DNA of 38,593 nt from a virus. Below, in pieces: positions 7,641 to 15,333 of the stretch; position 1 is the stretch's first letter, and the number at the start of each line of letters is the position of its first letter. Made by a program: the position numbers and the translations under genes. The notes below the pieces were generated by a model. It saw nothing but the letters and a program-made list of their open reading frames with translations. It did not search any database and was not told the DNA's origin. Location: positions 1 to 38,593 of IMG/VR virus record IMGVR_UViG_3300027793_000151; one strand, given 5' to 3'.

Positions 7641-9113
7641 ATGAAGAATATTCAAGCTCAATACCAAGACCTGTTAGAGGGTAAAATGTCCAAAAGTAAT
7701 TTCATGCGTAATGTACGTATGCAATTTCCCCAACACGTATCACCTACTACGTCTTTCGATGATTCTGTAAGAATCCTAAAAGGTAAGCGTATTTTAAGTG
7801 AAAATACAAACACTGCAGAATCAATTAGAAAACTTGCTCCTTATACAGTTGCCCAGGAAATATCACATGATCTTGATCATGCAATGTATAATTTCACTGT
7901 TCAAAACGGTTCTCCTGATCCAGAAGAAGAAGAAGATATGATCAGAAATCTCGTAGAACAGTATGTCGAAAGAAATAAAATCGATAAAAGTATTGCTATT
8001 AAATACTTAACCAACAAAGCTTGGTGGGAAAATCTACATTATGCTCTTGAAGATATTAAGATAGGCATCCCTAAAATACGTCGAGATCGTAAAAAAGGGC
8101 AAGTAAGGTTTGGAACACTGGGATTAAACGAAGCAAAAAAGCCTGAAGGCGTTTACGGTCATAATCCAAACGCCGAAAACGATACCTATAGAGGTATTGA
8201 TCATTTGAACTACTATCAGGTTTATCATGGCATTCAATATGAACTTGCAAAGATGCCGGAAATTACTGACGAGAATTACGTTAAAGCTAGAAAGAAAGTC
8301 GTTGACACTATTTTAAAAGATCCTGATGCTTACAAACAATTACAGCTTGCAAACTTTAAGGCTGTAAAGGAAATGGATAAGGATCTTGAAATGAAAGATG
8401 TAAAGAAAAACAACCTGACCGATAAGCCTAACGAGATGAAGGTCGTAGCTAAAGATGCTAAGCCTAACACACAAGATACTCTCGAAAAGAAAGAAAAGAG
8501 AAAAGCCAAGAACGGTAAAGGTCTTCAACACATGACCCAAACTCCTAAAGGTAAGCTTGAAGCATTTGCTACCCCCGGTAAGGAGAAGGTAATGGCACTC
8601 AAAGAACATATTCTCGATGAAATGACTACCCAGAACCCTCATCATGAGGAATTTCACAAGGGGATGGAGGTTTATAAAAAAAAAGGTGACGGTACCCCGG
8701 GATCGGTAATCGAATTCGACGGACATACAGCTACAGTTCAGTGGCAGGATGGTCACAAAGAAGACCTGCAGAAAAACGTCCTTACAAAAATCAAGCCTGA
8801 AAAGACTACTATGGAGCTTCCTTCTAGTGAGATGAAGCCTCGTACAATGGTTAAGTGGAGTAATAACGAAGAAAAAGTAAACGAAGATCCTGTAGGACAG
8901 CAAGCTGCTGGCGATCCTGACCAGGAGAAAGAAATGCGCGACACTCTTATAAAAAAAGAAGATAAAAAGGCTAGTCTTAAGGATAAGTTAATGAAGACTG
9001 TAAAAGAGCTCTTATTTAGAGATAAGAAAACAGGTAAAGTGCAATCCTTTCAGCAGAATGATCCAGCTATAAAAGATCCACAGTTCAATCAAGTATTTAC
9101 AAAAGCACAATGA
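7641..9113 (+). CDS. Large head-assembly protein upstream of protease, function unknown
   Basis: This 490-residue, strongly charged protein starts MKNIQAQYQDLLEGKMSKSN and has FDDSVRILKGKRILSE near residues 40-54. Residues 60-160 are helical and acidic. Residues 250-310 form a Lys/Asp-rich disordered stretch. A small SH3/KOW-like beta unit, GTPGSVIEFDGHTATVQWQDGHKEDL, lies near 354-379, and a charged tail follows. Several (L/I)xE sites (LLE, ILSE, ILDE) could be protease targets. The gene overlaps the protease start by four bases (ATGA), so the two are translationally coupled. By position it may be a prohead core component. I recognise no known domain beyond the small barrel. Confidence 0.75.
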   Translation: MKNIQAQYQDLLEGKMSKSNFMRNVRMQFPQHVSPTTSFDDSVRILKGKRILSENTNTAESIRKLAPYTVAQEISHDLDHAMYNFTVQNGSPDPEEEEDMIRNLVEQYVERNKIDKSIAIKYLTNKAWWENLHYALEDIKIGIPKIRRDRKKGQVRFGTLGLNEAKKPEGVYGHNPNAENDTYRGIDHLNYYQVYHGIQYELAKMPEITDENYVKARKKVVDTILKDPDAYKQLQLANFKAVKEMDKDLEMKDVKKNNLTDKPNEMKVVAKDAKPNTQDTLEKKEKRKAKNGKGLQHMTQTPKGKLEAFATPGKEKVMALKEHILDEMTTQNPHHEEFHKGMEVYKKKGDGTPGSVIEFDGHTATVQWQDGHKEDLQKNVLTKIKPEKTTMELPSSEMKPRTMVKWSNNEEKVNEDPVGQQAAGDPDQEKEMRDTLIKKEDKKASLKDKLMKTVKELLFRDKKTGKVQSFQQNDPAIKDPQFNQVFTKAQ

Positions 9114-9739
9114 ATAAGCAAGTCCTTATAGAATATTTACCATTCACGCCTCTACCTAGACAGCTACATGAGGCTAGAATGAATCCTAAAGCACCTCTTA
9201 TTGTAGCCGGTCTTGTACAGGCTGCCGACAAACCTAATGCTAACAGACGTATTTACGATTTTGATACTCTTGCAAAGCAAGTTCAACTCTATATTGACGG
9301 GCCTATAAAGGAAAGAAGAGCACTTGGCGAACTCGATCACCCTGAATCTTCAGTTATCAACCTCAAGAACGTTTGTCATAACATTACACGTCTTTGGTGG
9401 GAGGGAAAAAATTTAATGGGTGAATTCGAAATTTTAGATACTCCATCAGGAAATATCTTACGTGAATTGTTTATGAACAATATAACAGTAGGAGTTTCTT
9501 CTCGTGCTATGGGATCGGTAACACCAATTGGTGAAGGCCTTGTTCAGGTAGAAGATGACTTAGAATTAATCTGCTGGGACTTTGTATCAACTCCATCTAC
9601 GTACGGTGCTTACGTAAGACCGGTTGGAGGATTAAACGAATCTTACGACCCAAATGGCGGAGAAGGTAGAAAAAGTAGTATAAATAAACTTATTTCTGAT
9701 ATTATTTGCACCCAAAGCGGTGTGTGTTGCATTAAGTAA
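9110..9739 (+). CDS. gp21: Prohead core protease (T4 gp21-like)
   Basis: This serine protease matures the prohead by cutting scaffold, internal and capsid proteins after (L/I)xE. At 209 residues it is close to T4 gp21 (212). Family hallmarks are the NANRRIYD stretch (43-50), the catalytic His in GELDHPESS (H77), and the nucleophile region VGVSSRAMGS (S130 or S131). IYGAYVRP-type end residues (TYGAYVRP, 164-171) also fit. It sits directly upstream of the scaffold and capsid genes, as in T4. An odd C-terminal tail, CTQSGVCCIK, holds three cysteines. The start overlaps the previous stop (ATGA). Confidence 0.95.
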   Translation: MNKQVLIEYLPFTPLPRQLHEARMNPKAPLIVAGLVQAADKPNANRRIYDFDTLAKQVQLYIDGPIKERRALGELDHPESSVINLKNVCHNITRLWWEGKNLMGEFEILDTPSGNILRELFMNNITVGVSSRAMGSVTPIGEGLVQVEDDLELICWDFVSTPSTYGAYVRPVGGLNESYDPNGGEGRKSSINKLISDIICTQSGVCCIK

Positions 9740-9753
9740 AAAACTTTTTTACT
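9735..9753 (+). terminator. AT-rich inverted repeat at end of protease gene
   Basis: AGTAAAAAACTTTTTTACT can fold into an AT stem of about eight pairs with a tiny loop, overlapping the stop codon of gp21. It could act as a weak terminator or attenuator before the scaffold promoter. It has no GC content to stabilise it, so confidence is low. Confidence 0.3.
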
Positions 9754-9783
9754 AAGAATCAAGGTTTTCCGTACAGGCAGGGA

Positions 9784-9790
9784 TATTTAT
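9784..9790 (+). promoter_or_regulatory. Late-promoter-like motif upstream of scaffold gene
   Basis: GGATATTTATGATA lies 89 bases before the scaffold ATG, leaving a long leader with two hairpins. Confidence 0.55.
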
Positions 9791-9796
9791 GATAGT

Positions 9797-9861
9797 ATGC
9801 CATCCTAATATGGCATTTTGTATTCTATACACCCTTATATTGCTACACTCTAATTAGCAAT
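9797..9861 (+). promoter_or_regulatory. Scaffold-gene leader with two hairpins
   Basis: The leader holds ATGCCA/TGGCAT (9797-9802 with 9811-9816, loop of 8) followed by TTTG, and ATTGCT/AGCAAT (9839-9844 with 9856-9861, loop of 11). Both are perfect 6-bp stems. They may stabilise or regulate the mRNA. Short AT-rich stems also arise by chance, so function is uncertain. Confidence 0.4.
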
Positions 9862-9879
9862 CCCCGAAACAAATTTAAG

Positions 9880-11076
9880 ATGGAAAATCAAGAATTGTTT
9901 AAGCAAGCAATCCTTGACGCAAAGGCTGTTCGTGAGACTGCAATGGCTGCCGCCAGAACTACTCTCGCTGAACATTTTGAGCCTTTTATCAAGGAGACCA
10001 TGGAAAAGGAACTCACTAAAGAAGAGGACGATACCATGGAAGAGGCTACTGAAATGGAGGAAGCTGCAATGCATCATAAAAAAGATGAAATGCATAAAGA
10101 AGCTACCGAAATGGAAGAGTCTACACTAGATGAGATCCTAGCCGAGCTAGACGCCCTTTCTGAAGAGAAAGTAGAAGAAGAGGCTGATCTAGAAGAGGAT
10201 GCTCATGTTAAAGGAGACGGCTACACTGGTAGCGCTACTGAAAAAAAGAAAACTGGTTACGATGAAAAAGCCCATACCTCTAAAGGCGGTACCGGGTATC
10301 CTGAAAAGGCAAAAAGCTCCATTCACGAAGCTGAAGAAGATGATGAAAAAGAAAAGGAAGATCACGGAGCCGAAGAGGCTGGTGAGGACCTGACTAAAGA
10401 CGTCGAAGCAGCTGAAGGTGGTGAAGAGCAAGAAGTAGTTGACATCACTGTAGGAGAATTGAAAGACATCATTCGTGATGTATTCATGCAATTACAGGGC
10501 GGTGGAATGGCTCCTGAAGCCCCACTAGATGGCGGTACTGATCTTGCAGCCGATTTAGGCGGTGGTGAAGAAATCGAAGCAGGAGAAGAAGAAATTTCTC
10601 TTGATGAAATTCTTGCCGAACTTGAAAAAGAAGAGAAGGTTGAAGAAGGAGCTGCTGCTGGAGAAATTCCTGGCGGTCAGATCGATTCCAAAGCCGGAGA
10701 CGTTTACAAAGTAGAAGAGATGAAGAAAGAACTTAACGAAGCCGTTAAGACTATCAAGGCTCTGAAGACCGAGTTGAACGAAATCAATTTGTTTAGCGCA
10801 AAACTTCTTTACGTTAACAAAATTTTCAAGGCAAAGAACCTTTCTGAATCACAAAAAACAAAAGTTATCAACGCATTTGACAGAGCAACATCTGTTAAAG
10901 AGGTTGAGAACACTTACAAAACCTTACTTGAATCTATCAGTGCTGATACTAAAAAATCATCACTTAAAGAGTCTGTAGGTTTTGCATCAAAACCAATCGG
11001 TAGCGCTCCAGCTCGTCCGATTGTTGAAGCCGATGCCTTCGTATCAAGATGGCAACAGCTTGCTGGAATTAAATAA
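9880..11076 (+). CDS. gp22: Prohead scaffold core protein (T4 gp22-like)
   Basis: This is the internal scaffold around which the capsid shell assembles. It is later degraded by gp21. It has 398 residues, against 269 in T4. Residues 1-240 are extremely Glu/Asp-rich with Met-Glu-Glu and Lys-Lys patches. Two copies of a DEILAELD/E element appear (about 83-90 and 242-249), and a coiled coil begins near 285. The C-terminal part (LFSAKLLYVNKIFKAKNLSESQKTKVINAFDRA) matches the conserved end of gp22 proteins. The last residues, SRWQQLAGIK, repeat the core of the N-terminal tag found on three small proteins in this window. The position between protease and capsid is exactly that of T4 gene 22. Confidence 0.9.
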   Translation: MENQELFKQAILDAKAVRETAMAAARTTLAEHFEPFIKETMEKELTKEEDDTMEEATEMEEAAMHHKKDEMHKEATEMEESTLDEILAELDALSEEKVEEEADLEEDAHVKGDGYTGSATEKKKTGYDEKAHTSKGGTGYPEKAKSSIHEAEEDDEKEKEDHGAEEAGEDLTKDVEAAEGGEEQEVVDITVGELKDIIRDVFMQLQGGGMAPEAPLDGGTDLAADLGGGEEIEAGEEEISLDEILAELEKEEKVEEGAAAGEIPGGQIDSKAGDVYKVEEMKKELNEAVKTIKALKTELNEINLFSAKLLYVNKIFKAKNLSESQKTKVINAFDRATSVKEVENTYKTLLESISADTKKSSLKESVGFASKPIGSAPARPIVEADAFVSRWQQLAGIK

Positions 11077-11109
11077 ACAATTTTTTTCAAAACTAAACAT
11101 TTCTAAAAA

Positions 11110-12825
11110 ATGTCAAACTTAGTGCAATCCCTTTTAGAAAGTGCTAACCCATACAACGATCAAATGGGTGTTAGCCAAAAGCTTGCCAAGAAATGGGCCA
11201 AATCTGGTCTTCTTGAGGGTTTGAAGGATTACGACCGCACAAATATGGCCGTTATTCTTGAGAACCAAGCCAAGCAACTCGTACTCGAGCAATCTTCAAC
11301 TGGTGGTGGTGTAACCAACGGTGCTACCTTTACTCCTGGTAATGGTGAGCAGTGGGCTGGTGTAGCTCTACCTCTTGTTCGTAAGATCTTCGGACAAATC
11401 GCTTCTAAAGAGTTCGTTAGTGTTCAACCAATGAACCTTCCTGCCGGTCTAGTATTCTATCTAGACTTCCAGTATGGTAACAATATCCCTACACCGTTCC
11501 AAAAAGGACAATCCGTGTATGGTACTTTGAACCAAACTCCTAACAGCGGATTCGGTAACTTAGCTTCCGGAGGTCTTTATGGCCAGGGCCGCTTTGGTTA
11601 TTCAATTAACCAATTCTCTGCTTCTTATTTTTCCGGTTCAGCTACTGCTACTCTTGCTACTTTCCAAGATGTAAACTTTAATACAGCTTACTCTCAGTCT
11701 GTAGTAGACAACAAGATGATCAAAATCAGCATCAACACTGGTTCTTTGGTGATCGATACTAACGGAGTTCGTGCTTTCGAAATCTCCGGTAGCAACAATA
11801 CGTCTATCTCTCCTAGCACTCTTATCAATGACTTCACAGTTATTAGCGGTGCTAACTTGGTATTCTTTGTTAGCGGTTCAACACTTGCTACAGTACAAAC
11901 TTCACTTTCTGGTTCTGGTGCCGATAACGCCGTACCTGGTGTAGTATTGTTCTATAACAAGTCTACTAACTTCGCAACTCGTGGTGACTTCGAGGATGCT
12001 CCTCAAGATACACCTACTCCATTCTCTAACCCGAACGCAGCTGCTTCTGCCTCTATCGTTATCCCTGAGATCAACGTGCAGATGAAGTCTGAGACCATCT
12101 CTGCTAAGACTCGTAAGTTGAAAGCACAGTGGACTCCTGAATTCGCGCAGGATTTGAATGCTTACCATAGTCTTGACGCTGAAGCTGAATTGACTGGTAT
12201 GCTTTCTGAGTACATCTCTCTTGAGATCGACCTCGAAATCCTTGACATGTTGATTGAGAATGCACAGACAGTTGCTAACTGGTCTGCTCAAATCGGCCAG
12301 CAAATCAACGCTGCTGGTACTGCTTATGTAAGCAATACTGCCGGTGCTTATTACAACCAAATGTCTTGGTTCCAAACTTTGGGTATCAAGCTTCAGGCTG
12401 TATCTAACAAGATCCATCAGTTGACTTTACGTGGTGGTGCTAACTTCCTAGTATGTTCTCCAACTGTAGCTACAATTCTTGAGTCTATCCCAGGATTTGC
12501 TGCTGACACAGACGGAGCTGCAGACACTATGAAGTATGCCTTCGGTGTTCAAAAGATCGGTGCTCTTAACAGTCGTTACAAGGTTTACAAAAACCCATAC
12601 ATGACTGAGAACACAATCTTAATGGGCTTCCGTGGTAACCAATTCCTTGAGTGTGGTGCAGTTTATGCTCCATATGTACCATTGATCATGACACCTCTAG
12701 TGTACGATCCAAATACCTTCACACCACGTAAAGGTATCATGACTCGTTACGCTAAGAAGATGATCCGTCCTGAGTACTATGGTAAGGTATATGTATCTGA
12801 CCTTCAGGTAGCTCAAGCTAGCTAA
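11110..12825 (+). CDS. gp23: Major capsid protein (T4 gp23-like)
   Basis: This is the main shell subunit, with 571 residues (521 in T4). The first 60 residues form a helical propeptide ending in ENQAKQLVLE; T4 gp23 is cut by gp21 after a matching NQAK...E at residue 65, so cleavage after E60 is expected. The mature protein would start QSSTGGGVTNGATFTPG. Late hallmarks include FLVCSPTVATILES, GFRGNQFLECGAVYAPYVPL and RKGIMTRYAKKMIRPEYYGKV. A Ser/Gly/Asn-rich insertion near 170-290 looks like a surface domain. Codon use is notably biased (GCT, GGT, CTT, AAC), typical of a highly expressed gene. A strong terminator follows. Confidence 0.97.
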   Translation: MSNLVQSLLESANPYNDQMGVSQKLAKKWAKSGLLEGLKDYDRTNMAVILENQAKQLVLEQSSTGGGVTNGATFTPGNGEQWAGVALPLVRKIFGQIASKEFVSVQPMNLPAGLVFYLDFQYGNNIPTPFQKGQSVYGTLNQTPNSGFGNLASGGLYGQGRFGYSINQFSASYFSGSATATLATFQDVNFNTAYSQSVVDNKMIKISINTGSLVIDTNGVRAFEISGSNNTSISPSTLINDFTVISGANLVFFVSGSTLATVQTSLSGSGADNAVPGVVLFYNKSTNFATRGDFEDAPQDTPTPFSNPNAAASASIVIPEINVQMKSETISAKTRKLKAQWTPEFAQDLNAYHSLDAEAELTGMLSEYISLEIDLEILDMLIENAQTVANWSAQIGQQINAAGTAYVSNTAGAYYNQMSWFQTLGIKLQAVSNKIHQLTLRGGANFLVCSPTVATILESIPGFAADTDGAADTMKYAFGVQKIGALNSRYKVYKNPYMTENTILMGFRGNQFLECGAVYAPYVPLIMTPLVYDPNTFTPRKGIMTRYAKKMIRPEYYGKVYVSDLQVAQAS

Positions 12826-12851
12826 TAACTTAGACTAGTTTAAAAATAAAG

Positions 12852-12876
12852 ACCGGCCCCGTAAGGCCGGTTTTTT
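12852..12876 (+). terminator. Intrinsic terminator after major capsid gene
   Basis: A 7-bp GC-rich stem (ACCGGCC at 12852-12858 with GGCCGGT at 12865-12871) with a six-base loop runs into a T tract. It ends the scaffold-capsid unit. Confidence 0.92.
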
Positions 12877-12938
12877 ATTGTATCTATATCAATAAGTTAT
12901 AGTCTCACTATCTCTAGATTTTATTTAAGGAGCCTAAC

Positions 12939-12945
12939 TATTTAT
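12939..12945 (+). promoter_or_regulatory. Late-promoter-like motif upstream of phoH
   Basis: AACTATTTATATC lies 16 bases before the ATG at 12962, following the capsid terminator. It would start a new unit for phoH and the neck genes. Confidence 0.6.
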
Positions 12946-12961
12946 ATCAAATGAAGTGTGC

Positions 12962-13636
12962 ATGGTTGACTCAATAGTTACAAAAAAGAAAAAACTCAAG
13001 AATCCTATCAAATTTCAGGTTACGCTCAATGAAGAGCAGAAATTAGCTAAAGCAACGATTCTCAGGAACAAGATAACAGTTCTGAGAGGAGGTGCCGGAT
13101 CGGGTAAATCGATGGTAGCCGCACAAGCAGCCCTAGATTTACTATTTACTAGACAGGTCGAGAAGGTTATTCTAACAAGACCTGCCGTAACTGCTGGTGA
13201 AGAGTTAGGTTTTATGCCTGGAGATAAGGACGCAAAACTCGCTCCCTACACGGCAGCCATATACGATAACATGTATAGGCTCTACAGTAAGGAGAAGATC
13301 GATAAAGAGATTATAGAAGGGAGAATTGAGGTAATTCCGGTGGCGTTTATGAGGGGTAGAAACCTAACAAACTGCTGTGTAGTAGTAGATGAGGGACAGA
13401 ATATAACGCATCGACAAATGGAGTTGATACTTGGAAGAATATGTGAAGGAAGTAAAATGGTTGTCTGTGGAGATGTTGCTCAAATTGACTTAAAAGATAA
13501 AAAACTATCAGGTTTTAATTTTATATGTAACAACTTGACAAGTGTTCCTGGTTTTGAAGTAGTAACATTAAAGACTAATCACCGTGATCCGATTGTAGAG
13601 GATATCTTAAAAATTTACATCGATCATAGAGACTAA
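12962..13636 (+). CDS. phoH: PhoH-like P-loop ATPase
   Basis: This PhoH-family ATPase has 224 residues from the ATG at 12962; a GTG at 12956 would add two. An ATG at 12951 is out of frame and closes after eight codons. Walker A is GAGSGKS (44-50). Walker B is CVVVDEGQN (139-147), with the family's DE-x-QN. Conserved ILTRPAV (70-76), GELGFMPGD-type EELGFMPGD (80-88) and CGDVAQIDL also fit. PhoH genes are common in marine T4-type phages, where a role in phosphate stress is often assumed. Nuclease or RNA-helicase-linked functions are also proposed for the family. Its place between capsid and neck genes suggests late co-expression with virion genes. Confidence 0.93.
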   Translation: MVDSIVTKKKKLKNPIKFQVTLNEEQKLAKATILRNKITVLRGGAGSGKSMVAAQAALDLLFTRQVEKVILTRPAVTAGEELGFMPGDKDAKLAPYTAAIYDNMYRLYSKEKIDKEIIEGRIEVIPVAFMRGRNLTNCCVVVDEGQNITHRQMELILGRICEGSKMVVCGDVAQIDLKDKKLSGFNFICNNLTSVPGFEVVTLKTNHRDPIVEDILKIYIDHRD

Positions 13637-13641
13637 AAAAC

Positions 13642-14835
13642 ATGGCAAACCCTATTATTTACGACGGATCACCAGGGCCAATATCAGGTAGTACACCATT
13701 TGGCTTTTACGATAACGATCCGGAATATCAGAACGACGGTCCAAAAGTTGCTAACTACTGTGCACGAAAATTAGGCTACCCAGTACTAGATGTCGAACTT
13801 GACGATCTCAACATTTACGCATGTTTTGAAGAGGCAGTATCAATCTATGCTGAAGAGCTTTATCAACTTAAGATAAAAGATAACTACCTAACTCTTGAAG
13901 GACAGCCTACTGCTTCACTTTTAAATAACACTGTAGTATCTCCTAACTTAACCAACATGGTTAACATAGCAGAAACCTACGGACAGGTAGCAGGAGTGGG
14001 AGGATTTGTAAGTTGGAAAAGCGGTTCTTTAGATCTTCTACCTGGACAGCAAAACTATAACGTGTATGATTGGGCTGTTGCATCACAGAGCATGGATCCA
14101 GGAGATAGAATTATCATTCAGAGAATAATGTACCAAGCTCCTCCTGCTATTTACGGGTACGGGTATGGCGCCTACTACCCACAGCTTGGAGGATCGGGTG
14201 CATGGCCTGGCGATTGGGGCGGATATGGCGGTATGGGATATGGAGGAAATAATAGTGTAACTTACTACCCTGTATTTTGGGATATTCAGAGAATTCAAGA
14301 GCTAGAAATGTCAAACGACGTACGTCTACCTGAATGGTCTTTTGAATTGATCGGTACTAACTTGAGAATAACACCTGTACCTTTAGGAGGCAACTATGGA
14401 GGTTACAGACAGTGTGTATCTATCCAGTATGCATTCCAGTCAGACTTAATGTCCCTTACTGAAAACAGTCCATACGGTAGTAATCAGGGGCTAGTAGCAA
14501 ATCCTGCATTAGCACCATACGGCCTTATTACCTACTCAGATATCAATCAACCAGGTAAGCAATGGATCAAGGAGTATACTGCTGCCCTAACATCTGAATT
14601 ATTAGGCTTGATACGTGGAAAATACCAGACTGTTTTGATTCCCGGTGCTGAAGCTACACTCAACTACAACGACTTAATCACACGCGGTAAAGAGATGCAA
14701 GTGGCTTTGCGTGAAAAATTGAGGACTGATCTTGAGGATATGTCTAGACAAAAGCAACTTGAAAGAAAACAGTCAGAGAACAATTCTTTGAGTGATACAT
14801 TGAATAATATACCGTTGATGGTTTATATAGGATAA
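13642..14835 (+). CDS. gp13: Neck protein (T4 gp13-like)
   Basis: This 397-residue protein starts five bases after phoH and is followed by gp14- and gp15-like genes, the T4 neck order. T4 gp13 has 309 residues; it caps the head-tail connector and lets the tail join. The conserved-looking N-terminal helix region (KVANYCARKLGYPVLDVELDD then CFEEAVSIYAEEL) is typical of this group in marine phages. A striking Gly/Tyr-rich stretch (IYGYGYGAYYPQLGGSGAW onward, about residues 168-208) looks like a flexible insertion. The C-terminus (ELLGLIRGKYQTVLIPGAEATLNYNDLITRG) is helical. The assignment rests mainly on order plus weak family resemblance. Confidence 0.7.
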   Translation: MANPIIYDGSPGPISGSTPFGFYDNDPEYQNDGPKVANYCARKLGYPVLDVELDDLNIYACFEEAVSIYAEELYQLKIKDNYLTLEGQPTASLLNNTVVSPNLTNMVNIAETYGQVAGVGGFVSWKSGSLDLLPGQQNYNVYDWAVASQSMDPGDRIIIQRIMYQAPPAIYGYGYGAYYPQLGGSGAWPGDWGGYGGMGYGGNNSVTYYPVFWDIQRIQELEMSNDVRLPEWSFELIGTNLRITPVPLGGNYGGYRQCVSIQYAFQSDLMSLTENSPYGSNQGLVANPALAPYGLITYSDINQPGKQWIKEYTAALTSELLGLIRGKYQTVLIPGAEATLNYNDLITRGKEMQVALREKLRTDLEDMSRQKQLERKQSENNSLSDTLNNIPLMVYIG

Positions 14836-14837
14836 CT

Positions 14838-15332
14838 ATGGCATTATTTGGAACAGTCAGAGATGCAAATATGCAATTTGGTGTAGCAGCCGAATTTGTA
14901 AATAACGTAGTCACCCAGCAAATAGGGTATTATAAGGTAGTTCTCCCTGCAACTCCGCCAAATATGTATGGTGAAGCATTCGTCAAGCAGTATATAGGGC
15001 CAGTACTCTTGAACTGTTTGATAGTGAGAGGAGACTTTACAACTGTTACTGATAATAATTTTGGTCCTGATAGTAGACGAGAAGTAGATTTCCGCTTTTT
15101 AAAACCAGATCTTGAAGCAGCTAACGTAGTGCCTGAAACAGGAGACATTATAATGTATAACGAACTCTACTACGAAGTAGATAATACAAACGAAAATCAG
15201 CTATTCCTCGGAAAGAACCCTGATTACTCGTATTCAGCAGGATTAAACAACTTCGGCGGTAGCTTCTCAATTATTCTTAACACCCATATGACTTCACCAG
15301 AAAGATTGGGTATAACACAACAGAGACTCTAA
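14838..15332 (+). CDS. gp14: Neck protein (T4 gp14-like)
   Basis: The protein has 164 residues, shorter than T4 gp14 (256). The segment GYYKVVLPATPPNMYGEAF followed later by GDIIMYNELYYEVDN...LFLGKNPDYSY parallels T4 gp14, where YYIPRE...P-x-x-x-FGED and ADLIYFPLDNSLFEI...YQLGKN occupy the same order. gp14 with gp13 closes the filled head and provides the tail-binding site. It lies two bases after the gp13-like gene and two before the gp15-like gene, so the three are probably co-translated. The C-terminal helical part of T4 gp14 appears to be absent. Confidence 0.75.
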   Translation: MALFGTVRDANMQFGVAAEFVNNVVTQQIGYYKVVLPATPPNMYGEAFVKQYIGPVLLNCLIVRGDFTTVTDNNFGPDSRREVDFRFLKPDLEAANVVPETGDIIMYNELYYEVDNTNENQLFLGKNPDYSYSAGLNNFGGSFSIILNTHMTSPERLGITQQRL

Positions 15333-15333
15333 T

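Noticed and set aside
8340-8903. 187-codon minus-strand frame opposite the gene before gp21
   Set aside because: The + strand frame is continuous, coupled to gp21 and typical in composition. The reverse frame gives an implausible Phe/Leu/Arg/Ser mixture with no motif.
9679-9686. Exact T4 late consensus TATAAATA on the + strand
   Set aside because: It lies inside the gp21 coding sequence nearly 200 bases before the next start. A similar one occurs inside the oxygenase gene at 34998-35005. These look like chance in AT-rich codons, since none sits in a gene gap at usual spacing.
9789-9857. 22-codon frame in the scaffold leader
   Set aside because: It overlaps both leader hairpins and the promoter-like motif, has no recognisable product and is expected by chance.
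11902-12417. 171-codon minus-strand frame inside the capsid gene
   Set aside because: It is a by-product of biased codon use in the highly expressed capsid gene.
12951-12977. ATG with ideal spacing after the motif upstream of phoH
   Set aside because: It is out of frame with phoH and stops after eight codons. The phoH start at 12962 is preferred.
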